DNA of 64,000 nucleotides from Smallanthus sonchifolius (GCA_023525975.1 CM042035.1:34811001-34875000), one strand, 5' to 3'. Counted from the stretch's first letter, positions 34,280-47,563 are shown. Made by a program: numbers and translations. The notes: generated from the letters alone by a model not told the origin.

Positions 34280-34683
34280 TGTAGGTCTTTGACTCGGTGT
34301 GTGACGGATCTCTAGACGCGCGGTACCACACGGTGATAACGTACAGAATCCATGATCAACGTGCAACGTGTAACTCAATCAACAACACGGTGTAAATAAT
34401 CCTCTTTGTATTTCCACCACAAATCTCAGTTTACAAGTTCTCTCAGTTTTTCTATTCTATGTTCTAGACTATCTTATCTATGCTCTAAAAACTGACAAGT
34501 AAACCTCTATTTATAGGGAAACCACAAAGACCACAGGCGAACTTGTTAAGTTCGCACCTAACAAGCTTAGGCGAACTTAGCAAGTTCGCCTATCAAGTTC
34601 GCTCTAAATTCCTTAGGCGAACTTAACAGCTTCGCTAACTTACAACATAGAATTTCAGCGACAGTTACAAACATGCTCTAACA
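34280..34683 (-). repeat. LTR shared by S3 (5') and S4 (3')
   Basis: 404 bp, on the minus strand TGTTAGAGC ... GACCTACA. It is followed on the minus strand by a primer-binding site, as a 5' LTR should be, yet preceded by a polypurine tract (AAGAGGGAGTC, 34684-34694), as a 3' LTR should be. One LTR therefore joins two internal regions. Carries TATAAATA (34507-34516) and an upstream dyad array. Confidence 0.85.
34505..34636 (-). promoter_or_regulatory. S3 LTR promoter: dyads upstream of a TATA box
   Basis: Dyads at 34617-34635 (one arm AGCTTCGC), 34571-34589 and 34537-34555, plus a half site near 34595, lie just upstream of TATAAATA on the minus strand. The rest of this LTR is diverged from S1 and S2, so the array is the conserved part. 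Confidence 0.75.
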
Positions 34684-36005
34684 GACTCCCTCTTAAATGT
34701 TGCTTACAATTCTAACACATTACAAGTCAAAGACTCTTAAACTAAGACATAGAATATTCAAGCTCGTTGTCACCAGAAATATTTCCAACAGATACGGTTG
34801 TGGCACACCGCGTTGCCTGGGGCATTGTGAAGGATCGTGATGGGAGCAACGGGAGTCGCATTTGAAGAAACTGAGGTAGTTAATGAGCATAACAAATCTA
34901 TCAATGCTTCAGGAGAGACATCTACAGTTGGTTGGAGACAAAGTAAATACAACGCATCTGTAATCCGTCGTGAGCCGTCTGATCTTTATAATAAATGAAT
35001 AACTTTACCCGTCATATTTTGACTTTCTACTGAAGTCTACGTGATGAGAACTCGATTTTGCACAAAACATGCAGTATTAACTACCTCAGCCCAAAATGTG
35101 ACAGGAAGCTTGGAATCTACAATCATGGTTCTTGCCGCTTCTATCAATGTACGGTTTCTTCTTTCAGCTACATCATTTCGTTGAGCAGTTTGCGGTGCAC
35201 TGAATTGCCGAGAAATTCCTTTGCTTTCACAGAAGGAATCAAGAATGAGATTCTTGAATTCTGTTCCATGATCAGTTCTAATGGTCTTCACACTTAGATT
35301 GAAAAGATTTTCAATTTGAAGCAGATAAGTCTTAGAATATCTGGCGTCTCATCTTTCGTAGCCAGGAAGAACATCCAAGTAAACCGAGAGAAGTCATCAG
35401 TTACCACCAAACAATAGGATTTTCGTCCAAAACTCATGACACTCACAGGACCAAAGAGATCCATGTGAAGCAATTGAAAAGGTGGAGTCAATGGAATTTG
35501 TGGTTTTGGGCCTATGAGAGGATTTGTGCATGTTTTCCCTTGAAACAAGAGATATACAGTGTTCCACAAGAGAGAAATCCTTGAGAGGTAAACCGGTGAC
35601 AAGGTTTCCTCGAACCAGACGGTTCATGGTTTTGAAATTAACATGTCCCAACCTCTTGTGCCACAGAAAAGATTCATCTTCAGAAGCCTTTGAGAGAATG
35701 CAAGATTCTATTCCAGATAGGTTGTTCATATCCAAGCTATAAGTGCTGAATCTTCTAGGAGCACGCATGATAATAAGTTCTTCTGGAATAACCACTCCGG
35801 TTTCAGAATCAGACATTCTCTTGAATTGAACAAGGCACAAAAGTCTTTGTCGCAGATCTGAGAAACACTAATCAGATTGTACTTCAATTGAGGAACGTAG
35901 TTGACATGCTCCAAACTATTTACACCATTAGAGATTGTTCCTTGACCTTAAATCTTTCTTTCTCTTAGATTGCCAACAAAGGCCACATAGTCTCCGTCCA
36001 TAGAA
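34684..36005 (-). mobile_element. S4: Sirevirus-like fragment (3' side of an element)
   Basis: Internal DNA ending in a polypurine tract at the shared LTR. 35037-36002 is an integrase pseudogene. 34695-35036 is non-coding or unrecognised: a short open frame (34770-34952) has no family I know. RT, RNase H and the third ORF are missing between integrase and the tract, so a large internal deletion has occurred. The left coding limit (MDGDYVAF, about 36002) is an abrupt junction with the next segment. Confidence 0.75.
35037..36002 (-). pseudogene. S4 protease end and integrase fragment
   Basis: In order on the minus strand: DGDYVAFVGN and NYVPQLKYNLISVSQICD (after the protease), GAG-pre-integrase with WHKRLGHVNF, then MDLFGPVS and RTDHGTEFKN of the integrase core and NDVAERRNRT around the catalytic Glu. 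At least three frameshifts and a changed P-Q-Q-N-G motif (T-A-Q-R-N-D). Ends at QNRVLIT, before RT. Confidence 0.85.
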
Positions 36006-37954
36006 TGATAAATGCATATATATGTGTATGTGACGATAAATGCATTAATATTGTTGATTTGGTTTTTTGGACTCATGTAAGTATAATAGGTTTAAAGTTA
36101 TAATGCCATATTTTAACACTTCTAACACACCCTAATTAGTCCAATAACCATAGTTCTTTGGTTCGTTGGTCCAAAAGTCCATAATAACTATCAAAGGGTT
36201 AAATATTTATAGATCCATTTTATCTATATTTCTATGTCAACTTTTTAGGATTTTAAAGTCTATGTGAAAATTATGATTCCTAGTATATTCATCTATATCT
36301 ATATCTATCTATATCTATACTACTATATAATAGGGATTAAATGAACATCATTGTAATTTACTTTATTTTTTAAGATACCTAAAACACTTTTTTCTACATA
36401 CATTACAAATCACCAATGTATTAAGTTTGTTAAGTTATCATTTTACCCCCATGCCTGCAATTAAACCCAAATAATCTTTAATTCACTGCTGTCTTAAATT
36501 CACTCAACAACGCACGTCTTTTTCCTTCTCCACAACGATTGAATCTCCACGCCGATTGAAGTTTCTCCATGGCGATTCAATATTCAACTCTTAATCACAC
36601 ATAATCACTCTCTCGAGGGTCAGATGAATAGATCGAAGAAAAGGGTATTCAAAATATGGTACAAAAACAAGTTGATGGTGACGACGACGATGGCCATGGC
36701 GTAACGCTCTTGCAGCGAAAATTCAAAGGTGCGTTGAATCAAAAATTCTTTTAATTTGTAGGTTGTTATTGATTTTGTTGAAGTGATTGTTGATGAATGT
36801 GATGGGTTTTCTGTTTGTTCTTGATGTACTTAATTTTATTGGTTCAAGATTTTTAATTTGGTTTATTTTTTCCCTGATAAAGATGATACGTACTTGAAAT
36901 TTTTTGTTAGTTTTGTTCTTGGTGGCATTTTTTAGGGTATCCAATTTGGTTTAACATTTTCTTGATAAAGGGGTGGGTAAAGATGCACAGAAGGTGTTTG
37001 ATAATATTCCCCCCTTAATATTTCCTTTGATGAAGTCTCCTTATCAATAAAAATATCATGTTTTTGATACATTATTATCTTATGAACAAACGGGTACCAA
37101 TTCATTCTAACAACACACCCTAATATTGCCCTCTTATATTGTACAATTTTTCTTGAAGAGAAAGGGTAGTGAAATCATCGCATTTGACATAATATTCGTC
37201 TCCTGTTGTAGTTTGCTATAATGGCGCTCAATTCCAACACCTGTTCCTCAAATTTACATCCACCTCCATCTTCTCTCAGGTCACCACTCGTATCAACACT
37301 CAATTCCTTGAATTAATCGAGAGAAAAAAACTTTCAACTAACCATATCGTAAGGTTTTCGTTGGATTAAGGCTTCAATCTATTCGACAGATTTCTTATTA
37401 ATCACTACCTATAACCTTCACCTTTTTCTGCTAGATTCGTTTTCTAATTTTTTTTTCCTTTTCGAGCAGATTCTTATGGAATGAAGACCTATTTTGAGTG
37501 TTGAATTCTATTTCAAAATAATAATGATTGAATTTATCATCATTGTTGCTGTTTTTTTCCTTTTGATTTATGATATAATCTTGACATCATAATTGTTTTG
37601 AAGTAAGAAATATGAGAGAATTTTGTTTCTAAAATACTTCAGATAGAATTGTAAAACATTTCAAAGAAGCATTCTCTTTTTGTTTTCAAATCATCATAAT
37701 TGTATTGATTCTACTGTTGATACATCTAAGCAATTGATTCTAATTCTCCATTTTGTTTTGTCATTTGATGTCTTTAATGTATTCTTCATCATTAGCCATT
37801 GAACTTATGTTTATGGAGGCTGCTCAGGGATGTACAAAAAACAGTCATCATGGATAGTATATACCAGTAGCGATTACTGAAAAATTCATTAATTTCTAAC
37901 AAAAAAATTGAGATATTTTCTTAATGGCATCTAACCAGAGGGGAAGTCGAATGC

Positions 37955-38107
37955 AGGTTGTGGAAGTCGAATGCGGAAAGGAACCCAGCACATTGCCTCT
38001 GGTTATCCGTTGCACAAAAGCATTGTGTTACGCCCACTTGAGCCTGCACCAATTCAGTATCTTGCATGTGAATTTATGGCGATGACAGGGTGTAGAAAGG
38101 TATACCG
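37955..38107 (+). pseudogene. exon-like fragment in the Helitron
   Basis: Higher G+C than its surroundings, bounded by AG on the left (GAATGCAG) and AAAG|GTATAC on the right. One frame reads LHKSIVLRPLEPAPIQYLA then CEFMAMTGCRK. I do not recognise the gene. Helitrons often carry such pieces; it is unlikely to be a working gene by itself. Confidence 0.4.
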
Positions 38108-38410
38108 TCTGTTTACTTTTTGTTTTTTTTCCTATTTTCTATTAATTTTTCTTCCAAATTCTAGGGATTTCCATCAGAGTTTCTAGGTATTTTAATGTGT
38201 AAAGCCCTTCAAAATCATTGTATTGAAAATATAGATAGTTACTGAAATAATATAATATAAGTTTCTAGATATATTGATGTGTAAAGCTCTCCAAAAACAG
38301 ACTAATTATTTACAACATTCATGCATTGTGAATGTTATAGTTCTAAAATTGTTTAAATGTTTGGGATTAGTTTACCCCATTGTATTTTATGGTATATCTA
38401 ATAAGGAATG

Positions 38411-38498
38411 AGTGAGGATGTGAGCATCAACAAGTTCTTTGATGAGACTATGGTGATGGAGCTTGCCCACCATGAGACTGATCTGCACCAGCATGGTA
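38411..38498 (+). pseudogene. second exon-like fragment in the Helitron
   Basis: A frame MSEDVSINKFFDETMVMEL, then AHHETDLHQHG, follows GAG and ends at ATG|GTAAAA. If GAG is the acceptor (at 38416) the frame joins that of the fragment at 37955-38107. Gene unknown to me. Confidence 0.4.
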
Positions 38499-40315
38499 AA
38501 AAGGAAGCTTGCATAAGATACTAATTATTAATACCAAATGAATTGAGGATTGTATTCATGAGTTTTTTTTTGTTGCCAAAGTTGCATACTTACATTGAAG
38601 TAAATGTTATTTAAAGGACATAAGAATGCATTTATTTACTTTTTGTGTGATAGCTAATTGAGGTAAATTTCACATCAGAAAGGTGTTGACGAATAGACTG
38701 GTTTTCTAGGTTTTCTACTGTTTCTAGCTAACTGAGGTAAATTTTAAACTGATTCCTGAATAACCCTCATTTTTATGCTAGCTTTGATTTGGATTTACAT
38801 TAATTAGATTTTTGTCTTGATTTGGCATCATTTCCGCCTTCGGAACCGCCTGATCTTGCCGGAAATGATGCCAGAGATGGTAGGTGGTAGCGGGGAGAGG
38901 GGATGAAAGTGTTTGGGGATGAAGAAAGGTGGTGGAGTGTGGTGGTGGAGAAAAGGTGGGAGTTTGGGGATGAAGAAATGGGGTGTTTGGGATGGGTTTT
39001 ATAATTTACAATCTTTGTTTTTGTTTTTGTTTTTTGTTTTTTTTAATGTAAGAGGTATTTTGGTCATTTTACACTCAATTCACGGATAAACTTAAAGGAC
39101 ATCTAACCCAGAGACCATGGGTGTTACAATCGTGCAAATTATTAGGTCAAACTTGTAGTTTCACATTCCTATGAGCAAAAGTGAAATCTTGGTAAAACAC
39201 ATGGGCCATCCGTGTAATTAATTCAAAAATTAAATTTGTTATTTTTTAGAAAGTTGAAGGATTTATTCTGATTTTTAAAGTTCAATTTTCTATTTCTTAA
39301 CGTTTATTTTTAGAAAGACGTATCTTTTTCGTGATTTTCGAATGTACTGTCACGACATGTTTATTTACACATTAAGATTTTTAGAACCAACCCGCCGCAA
39401 CGGGCGGTAGCTTTTGTTTTTCCTTAACATTCTCTTTTACAACAACGTGACTTTTTCGTTAATTCCAAATATACCGTCGTGGTATTTTTTTATCTACGTT
39501 TCGATATTCCGAACTAAGTCATCGCAAATCACGTCCGGCCGCAACACGTGGGAGAACAACCATATACTATATATTACATATTAGAAGGATATTATTGTAA
39601 TTTAACAAAAAAATTAAGACCTCTTATATACATTTTTATGCATAGGATACACCTTAACAATGCATAAAATATGTTTAATTACCATTTAACTCATATTTAG
39701 AATTAAACACTCACTAATTATTATTTAACCCCATTAAAGTCTAATTAAAGCTTTATTTGAAAAAAAAACCATATTAATACAAATTATGTCATTTGAAAAC
39801 CAAACCACTTTTTTCATCTTTAACATCTGCATTATTCAAAATCGAGCTTTCGTAATAATGTACAAGTCGTTGAAGCACAAACTTACAAGTCATTGAAGCT
39901 TAGGGATTTCCTGTTTCCACGTGCTATTTTAATCAGTATTTCAATGTTTCTTTTTTTTTCTCGTGGTAAATAGCAGTGTATAGGTTCTAGAAACCGAACC
40001 TTATAAATTTTAAAACTTAACCGATATTGATTGAACAACACCGGTATTGTCGTAGGTATTATTGGAACCGGTATCATTATTTGTTATTTCGATTGATGTT
40101 AAACACATTTCTATATCATTTTGGGTATGTAACTAATTTATCTTTTACGTTATCTCTTTCGTTTGTTATACCGTGTGCCGGTTCCAAGCGGTTACCGTAA
40201 CGAACCGAACCGACATCAATCTAATTACCGTCGCGTAGCGCGGGGACCCCACTAGTATACTTTTATGAATGAGGCGACATGAAGCTTATATGTTCATCCT
40301 CATTTTTATATCTTT

Positions 40316-40328
40316 ATATATATACATT

Positions 40329-40359
<31 letters not shown>

Positions 40360-40372
40360 GTATATCTACACA
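40316..40372. repeat. TA/TG microsatellite
   Basis: Runs of TA with interspersed TG, just right of the Helitron. A similar run lies at 41325-41357. Confidence 0.9.
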
Positions 40373-41323
40373 TTTTATGAATATGAACTGAGATCACCAT
40401 CACAACTTTTTATAACTTTTCTTTTCCATAAACTCGTATATTGTAAGGGTTTGTTTAAGACAAACAAATTTTGTATAAAATTATAACATATTAATACATC
40501 CTCATAGAAGGTCTTGTTGTTTAAAGTTTAGATTCATGTTTTGTACTCCTTTTATTTTAACAAGACTTTTTGGGTGGTGATTTTATACATGAACCAAGTT
40601 CTTATAAATTTTGAATCTTAAAGAAAGAAGAGTATATTTAGGCTTACAAATACAAGGTAACCGAGGCAAAACGATGAAGAAAGGAAGTTCCTAAGCTCTT
40701 GATCTTTGGGAACACCTTGATTTACACCTTAGAATCTTGAATTTTGCTTCAAACTTGAAATAAAGATGGAGTGTGTGCCGTGAGAATGAGGGAGAAAAAT
40801 GAGGGAATGGGAGTTGTGATTTGGATTGAGTGATGGAGTAAGGTGAATGAAGACTTTAGGTGGATTTTATGAATTTTGATGTGAATAAGGTATGACATCA
40901 AAACTAAATAAAATTGAGTTGGAAAATAAAGGTGAGGGAGGCCCACAAAGAACTCTTAGCCGAGAAAGGTAAATGGGGTTGGGGATTTGGGTTAATTAAT
41001 ATTTAATTAGGTTTAAGTGTTAATTAATTAGTTATTAATTTTAATTAGAGTTTTAAGTGACAGATTAATTCGGTTTAGGTTTTTAACGGGATTAGAATTA
41101 CAGTTTAACTGGTTAGAGGCTAGTTTCATGCAAAAAAATATTCAAATTACGGGTTGTATAATTTTTGTTATTGTGATTATTCGTAGATATAAGTGCCTAA
41201 AGGTGACGATACGCGGTAACTTCTTCGAAAAGGTTCGTTACTTAATTTTACGTATATTATAAGTTTTAGTCTAAAAAAATAATTAATCATCCAACGTAAA
41301 GTTTGCGTACTATATACGTCTAA

Positions 41324-41356
<33 letters not shown>

Positions 41357-41543
41357 TTGGTTATTTAATTTAATCACAAATTCCTAGAATTACCAAAGTA
41401 TGAAATGAAACAATGTACGACTTTTGTTAGACTTGAACGTCCTAATTTATGCATTTAAGCGGATCAGGAATATGAATAATGTAAATGCATTTATAATAGC
41501 TACGTATATCGACCTGAAATGTCGGGTCTCACATAGTCCAATA

Positions 41544-44500
41544 ATGGCTAAGAAATTAAAGAAACTAAAGGACATGATCTAGAGTGTACCTGGTCTGGTA
41601 CAGCCAATACCTGAAATATCCCCGTCAAGCCACAGGATGTCTAGATTTGCTCCACCAATATGCGATGCAGAGATGCCAAAAAGTTTTCAGACCCAAAAAA
41701 TGAAATTATATAACGGAACTACGGATCCTGAAGAACACGTTGCTCAATATAGAGAAAGGATGGAAATCATCCCTATCACGTCAGATTTGAAAGAAGCCTG
41801 TTTGTGCAAAGGCTTTGGATCAACTCTCACCGGATGCGCTATAAAATGGCTATTAAGCGTTCTTCCTTATTCTATTACTTCATTGGCTCATCTAGTTAAT
41901 TTATTTAATAATCAATTTTCTTGCAGTAGAACATTTGAAAGATTAACTAACGATTTATACAGGATAGTTCAGAATTATGATGAATCCCTCAGGGATTATG
42001 TAAGCAGGTTTGGCAGAGAATCCTTGGAGATCCCCAATCTTGATCTTGCTACTGCTGTTCAGGCCTTCAAAATGGGGTTAAAAAAAGATTCTCAATTCTA
42101 TGAAGACCTCGTAATGAACCCATGTAAAATTCTGGATGAAGCTAGAAATCGAGCCGTAAGATTTATAAGTCTTGAAGAAGATAAGAAAATCCAAAGGGGG
42201 ATCGATACATCGTCCAAATATGATCATCCCAACCGGAAGTCAAAATCCTCGACCTACAAACAGCATAAATCCAAACCATATTCATAACTTGAGAACAATA
42301 GGATCAATGCAGTCGAAGATAATGAGGATGAAGAAGAGTATCCTAAAAAATCTGATTATTGTTTTTCTGTTGATATCTCAGGACTAATGTATGCGATGCA
42401 GGATCTTGGAGAAAAAATAGAATGGCCTAGGAAAAATGATAAAACAACCACTTGGAAAGATAAATCCAAATGGTGTGCATACCATGAAGATTTCGGCCAT
42501 ACCACTGAGAATTGCATTGCATTACGAAAAGAAATAGCTTATCTCCTGATCAATGGACATCTGAAAGAACTCATGGGAAGAAAGAAGAACAAAAATCAGA
42601 ATGATGAGAAATCCCATCAACGAGCGACATCCCCACCTCCAGATGCTATGGTAATTAGTTTTATATCTGGTGGTTCTAATGTTTGTGGTACCTCTTACTC
42701 TACAGCCAAAAGATATGCTAAGGAAGCTAAAGTGGAAAAGGGAGACAAACCAACAAGATCCTCAACATTAACAGACAAGGAAATGATCTCATTTGATGAA
42801 GAGGACAGAGAAAACGTTCAAGATCCCCATCATGATGGTCTAGTTATCACTTTGTATATTTCCAATCACATTGTGCGCAGGATCCTTATAGACGGAGGCA
42901 GCTCAGTAAACATTATCCAGCTGGATGCATTGAAAAGAAGGGTATCCCCGAAATGGAGATCATTTCAAAATCCTTAGTACTAGTAGGATTCAGCGGAGAA
43001 ACTAAAACCACTGTTGGAGATATCAAGCTACCTATCTATATCGAGGGAGTAAATTCTATCCAAAAGTTTTGGTTATTGATTGTTTATCTTCCTATAATAT
43101 TATCTTATGATAAAACATGGATCCATGATATGAGGGATGTTTCTTCAACATACCATAAGTGTATGAAAATGCCAACACCTTAGGGGGTGGTGAAGATAAA
43201 TGGTGAACGCAAAGGACTGTTATACTTCATCAATGAAACCTTCTACGAAAACGAGGCATGCGTAGCAATTATTGAAACAAGAAGAAGGTGTATTGGAAGC
43301 AAGAAAGCAGGAGATTAAAGTGCTTGTAGGATCTAATATCCCCAAGGATATTGAACCAGAACTTATAAATTTCTTAAAAGAAAGAAGGTCAACGTTCGCA
43401 TGGAAACACGAAGATATGACAGGTATCTCTAAAAACATTATAACAAATAAACTTGGTATAGATAACAATTGCAGGCCTATACATCAAAAGCAGAGAAAAT
43501 TTGCACCCAAAAGAAATATTATCATACAAGAAGAAGTTGAAAGACTACTCAAATCAAAAATGATAATAGAGGTAAAATTCCCAAGATGGCTGGAAAATGT
43601 GGTGGTGGTACAAAAGAAGAATGGGAAATGGAGAGTTTGTGTAGACTTTACTGATCTCAACAAAGCTTGTCCTAAGGATACTTTCTTTTTACAACATATA
43701 GATTCAATGATTGATGCCACAACAGGCCATGAGATGCTGACCTTCATGGACGCCTCTTTGGGATTTCAGCAAATTCAAATGGAACCTTTGGATCAAGAGG
43801 ATACCGCCTTCATGACTCCGACAGGTATATATTGTTATGCCTTTTGGTCTTAAAAATGTAGGAGCCACATACAAGAGGCTGGTCAATATGATGTTTAAAG
43901 ACAAACTAGGGTACACGATGGAAGTATACATAGACGACATGGTAGTCAAATCAAAGAAAGATGATGATCATCTCATGGATCTCAAAGAAGCTTTTGACAT
44001 TTTGGATAAATATAGTATGAAACTCAACCCTTCAAAATGTCACTTTGGAGTCGAAGCTGGAAAATTCATGGGATATATGGTAACCAAAAGAGGAATAGAA
44101 GCAAGTCCAGAGCAGATCAAAGTTATCATCAATTTAAAATCACCATCAAATGTAAAAGAGGTACAAGGACTGACAGGAAGGGTAGCATTGCTCAACAGAT
44201 TTATTTTGAAATCCTCAGAAAGATGCAAAGAATTCTATGATATCCTGAAGAAAAACAAGAGGTTCGAATGGAGTGAGAAACATGAAGAAGCATTCCAATC
44301 CTTAAAGAAATATCTAGCATCAACACCTCTGTTAATGAAACCAGAGGATAATGAACAATTATTTCTATACCTAGCCATGTCCAAAAGCGCACTAAGTGTT
44401 GTTCTAACTAAGGATCACGAAGAACAACAACATCCTATTTATTATGTAAGTAAAAGTCTACCGGATGTGGAAACCAGGTATTCCTATCTCGAAAAATTAA

Positions 44501-46527
44501 TTCTAGCATTAGTTATGGCATCTACTAAACTTAGACATTACTTTGAGACTCATCCTATACATATTAAAACAAACTATCCTATAAATTGTGTTTTGAGAAA
44601 ACCAGAGATGTCAGGAAGAATGGCTAAATGGTATGTAAAGATGAGTGCTTATAACTTGATATATGAGTCCAGAACAGCAACTAAATCCCAAGCACTAGCG
44701 GACTTTGTGGCAGATTTCAGTAGTGATATCCAACGAGAAGCTGATTTATAAGTCCAGCAGCTAGAAGGAACAAAGGATATATGGATCCTACACACTGATG
44801 GTGCATCTAATGTAAGGGGCACAGGATTAGGTATCATACTAAAATCACCACAAGGGGACATAATACCCTAGTCAGTTAGTTGTGAATTACAAGCAACTAA
44901 CAATGAAGCAGAGTATGAAGCACTAATAGCAGGATTACGACTAGCCATAGATATGAAGATCAGGTATCTCTAAGTATACGTTGATTTATTATTAATCACT
45001 AACCATTTTAATTGCTCTTATGTAGCAAAAGGTGAAAGATTGATACGATACCTTGAAATAGTCAAAGATTTAACAAGAGAATTCGAGATTTTCCAAATTA
45101 AACAGGTTCCTAGAGAAGAAAATACTAAGGCCGGTGCCTTAGCAAACCTGGGATCAGCACTCAAAATACCATTGGATAGCAATATCCCAATAACACACGT
45201 CATGAGCCCAGGTATTGACCCCATAGAAGATAAACAGGTGTCAAAAATAGGAGACCTGGAAAACAAAGGTTCTAAACAGGTTAAAAGCTCATGGATAGCA
45301 CCCATCAAAAAATATTTGGAAAATGGTGAAATCCCGGAAGGTGAGAAGAATCATAGAGCTTTCCGCGTAAAGGTATTACATTTTGTTATTTTACATAATA
45401 TCCTATATAGAAAATCACTTGCAAATCCATACTTGAAATGCTTGGAGGATCCTGAAACAATTGAGGTCCGAAAAGATATGCTTGAAAGAGACTGTGGCAA
45501 CCACATGGGGGACAGAGCACTCTTTTCCAAAGTTCTATGAACATGATACTACTGGCTAACCATGAGGAAGGATGCTATAAACTATGCCTAAAAGTGTGAT
45601 TCCTGTCAAAGACATAGCAACGTACTCCACCAACCAGCAGAACAATTACATTCAATCATATCCCCTTAGCCATTTATGAAATGGGGAATGGACATAGTCG
45701 GCAAACTTCCTAAAGCACCAAGCGGAAAGGTATTTATGCTTGCAATGACCGATTAGTTTTCCAAGTGGGTTGAAGCGGAAGCCTTTGTTCAAATAAGAGA
45801 GAAGGAAGTGATATCTTTCCTAAAACACAATATCCTCACAAAGTTCGGGATCCCCGCAGAGATAACATGTGATAACGGATCCCAATTCATTGGAAGAAGA
45901 ACTACTAATTTCTATGCCAATTAGGGAATAAAAATGATAACTTCAACACCCGTACATCCTTAGGCCAATGGGCAGGCGGAGTCAAGCAACAAGATTATCA
46001 TAAACAACCTCAAAAAGAGACTAGATGCCAAGAAAGGAAGATGGGTAGAAGAATTACCCTTAGTCCTTTGGGCAGATATAACAACCCCGAAAAATGCAAT
46101 AAGGCAAACCCCATTCTCATTGGTCTTTGGAACAGAAGCCGTAATCCCAACAGAAGTAGTTATCCCAACTTCAAGAATCAGCCTTCAGGATCCTGAAACC
46201 AATAATGAAATCCTTGCTTAGGATCTTGATACCATCGATGAAATCAGAGATCTCGCAAAAATCCGGAATGCGGCGTACCAGCAAAGGATAGCTAAGTCTT
46301 ACAATAAAAATATCAAAGACATAAGATTCTAAGTGGGTGACCTGGTACTCAGAAAAACCTTTCAAAATACCATCAAGTCTAGTGATGGAAAATTAGCACC
46401 AAGATGGGAAGGACCATATTTAATAGATTCAGAAGCTGGCAAACGAGCATACTGGCTAGCAACTATGGATGGGAACGTATTGCCAAGATCATGGAATGCT
46501 ATTCATCTCAAGACCTATTTCATGTAA
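41544..46527 (+). pseudogene. Tat-type gag-pol, heavily decayed
   Basis: Gag from ATG 41544 (retrotransposon gag domain about 41690-42170; CAYHEDFGHTTENC zinc-like motif about 42475-42515), protease with LIDGGSS (about 42887-42907), RT with YIDD (about 43928-43939), RNase H (about 44360-44720), second RNase H with HTDGAS and NNEAEYEAL (about 44790-44960), integrase zinc site (CDSCQ, about 45597), D/D/E region (MDIVGK, CDNGSQF, NGQAES) and a C-terminal domain ending KTYFM. At least 12 in-frame stops (first at 41580-41582) and three frameshifts (about 42945, 43260, 43840). Many stops replace expected Gln or Trp codons. Confidence 0.9.
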
Positions 46528-46610
46528 GATGAGATTCATATCCCAACCAGATCCGGTATGTCTTTAATTATTATTTATTCTATTTATTCATCTTTGATAC
46601 TGACTTAAGC

Positions 46611-46620
46611 ATCGGAGGGG
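46611..46620 (+). promoter_or_regulatory. Tat polypurine tract
   Basis: ATCGGAGGGG immediately before the LTR start TGTTAGCCG. Bases 46528-46610 are a short non-coding tail after the integrase stop. Confidence 0.75.
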
Positions 46621-47563
46621 TGTTAGCCGAAACTAACACCCGCCTTCACCAAGGTTTGAGGTTTTACAAATCTTATTCTTGAGGATCATAACAGAACATA
46701 GAGATTGGCCATCTCTCTAAGCTAAGGGTATTGAAAAATCTCCTTCAACGGTTAAAGGTTTTCACCTTTCTAGAAATTGGGTTTCTACAACCCGCCTGAG
46801 CGCACGTTATCCAAATGTAATTCAAGATAGTTGGAATCAGTATACGTAACGTTTATTGGCAATTTCACTATTATTGACTACGTTTCTGATCCTTTTGAAT
46901 AACATAAACATGTTATACTACTACAGGGCATGACCCCAGCTATTTAACATAAACATGTTAAACCAATGTCTTGGCACAAACATGTCACATCTGAGGTGCA
47001 ACCCTAATATATTAACAAAAATTTCCCCAAAATTAGCATTTACGTGCTCCCAGCTTCGATCAAATCATTCACGGAAGAAACAATGAATCGTCAAAATGCC
47101 AACTATCAAGATAAAACACTAAGAACAATTGTAGACATCAGAAGATCTCCATGGATGTTTTACTTAAAAAGAAAATTGTTTGGCCCGGATCTACGTGCTA
47201 CATCGGTCAAAATGATTTAAAAGTTTTTTCAGATCTTTGAATGACCTTCACAAACTGTCAAAAACTTGGGTACAATTGTTATGGGTCAATTTTCACCCCT
47301 GGGATCCCGGATCCTCAGATAAGTATTGGAATCCCTGATCCTTATTACGTTTCAGTATCTTGATTAAATGACCGTTGCAATAATTAAAATTACGCGTTTG
47401 TTTTGACTTGGTCGTGCAGGTAACAACTATATCTCATTATTATAAGCTAAAGACACGGGATTGCATTAAAGGCAACGGATATATGCGTGAAGAAGATGCT
47501 TGTAACGAACCATTAAAGACATTTCCGAGATTTTAGCTTTTAGTTTTAAATGTCATGTATTAT

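Larger units (their letters stand above)
21529..34683 (-). mobile_element. S3: Sirevirus-like element, 5' part, split by S2 and G2
   Basis: Pieces in order on the minus strand: LTR 34280-34683, primer site, leader (34265-33948, continuing at 23097-22739), gag fragment (22738-21529). G2 lies in the leader and S2 in gag. A different family from S1 and S2, judged by its diverged LTR and gag. Confidence 0.82.
36314..40255 (+). mobile_element. non-autonomous Helitron (3.9 kb)
   Basis: 5' terminus TCTATACTACTATATAATAG and 3' terminus CGCGTAGCGCG hairpin, then GGGACCCCACTAG, inserted between A (36313) and T (40256), the site preference of Helitrons. No Rep/helicase frame is seen. The interior has exon-like islands (about 36500-36730, 37950-38110, 38411-38500) that look like captured gene fragments. 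A second GC-rich hairpin (ACCCGCCGCAACGGGCGGT, 39388-39406) and a second 5'-terminus-like stretch (near 39563) suggest two related elements fused or nested. Confidence 0.75.
36006..41533 (-). repeat. LTR-like segment hosting a Helitron
   Basis: Excluding the Helitron it is about 1.6 kb (36006-36313 and 40256-41533). On the minus strand it begins TGTGAGACCCGACATTTCAGG, like the start of the G1 LTR (TGTGACATCCGGCAATTTCAGG with two runs shared), and has a pyrimidine-rich leader-like stretch near 40770-40850. No target duplication is visible: it abuts S4 on one side and Tat gag on the other. Probably a decayed minus-strand Ty3 LTR, possibly truncated. Confidence 0.45.

Noticed and set aside
37971..38186. 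71-codon ORF in the Helitron as a gene
   Set aside because: It runs through a likely splice donor at 38108 into T-rich DNA; better seen as an exon fragment.
36006..41533. Intact solo LTR
   Set aside because: The flanking five bases (TAGAA and TAGTC) do not match and the two sides belong to different elements.
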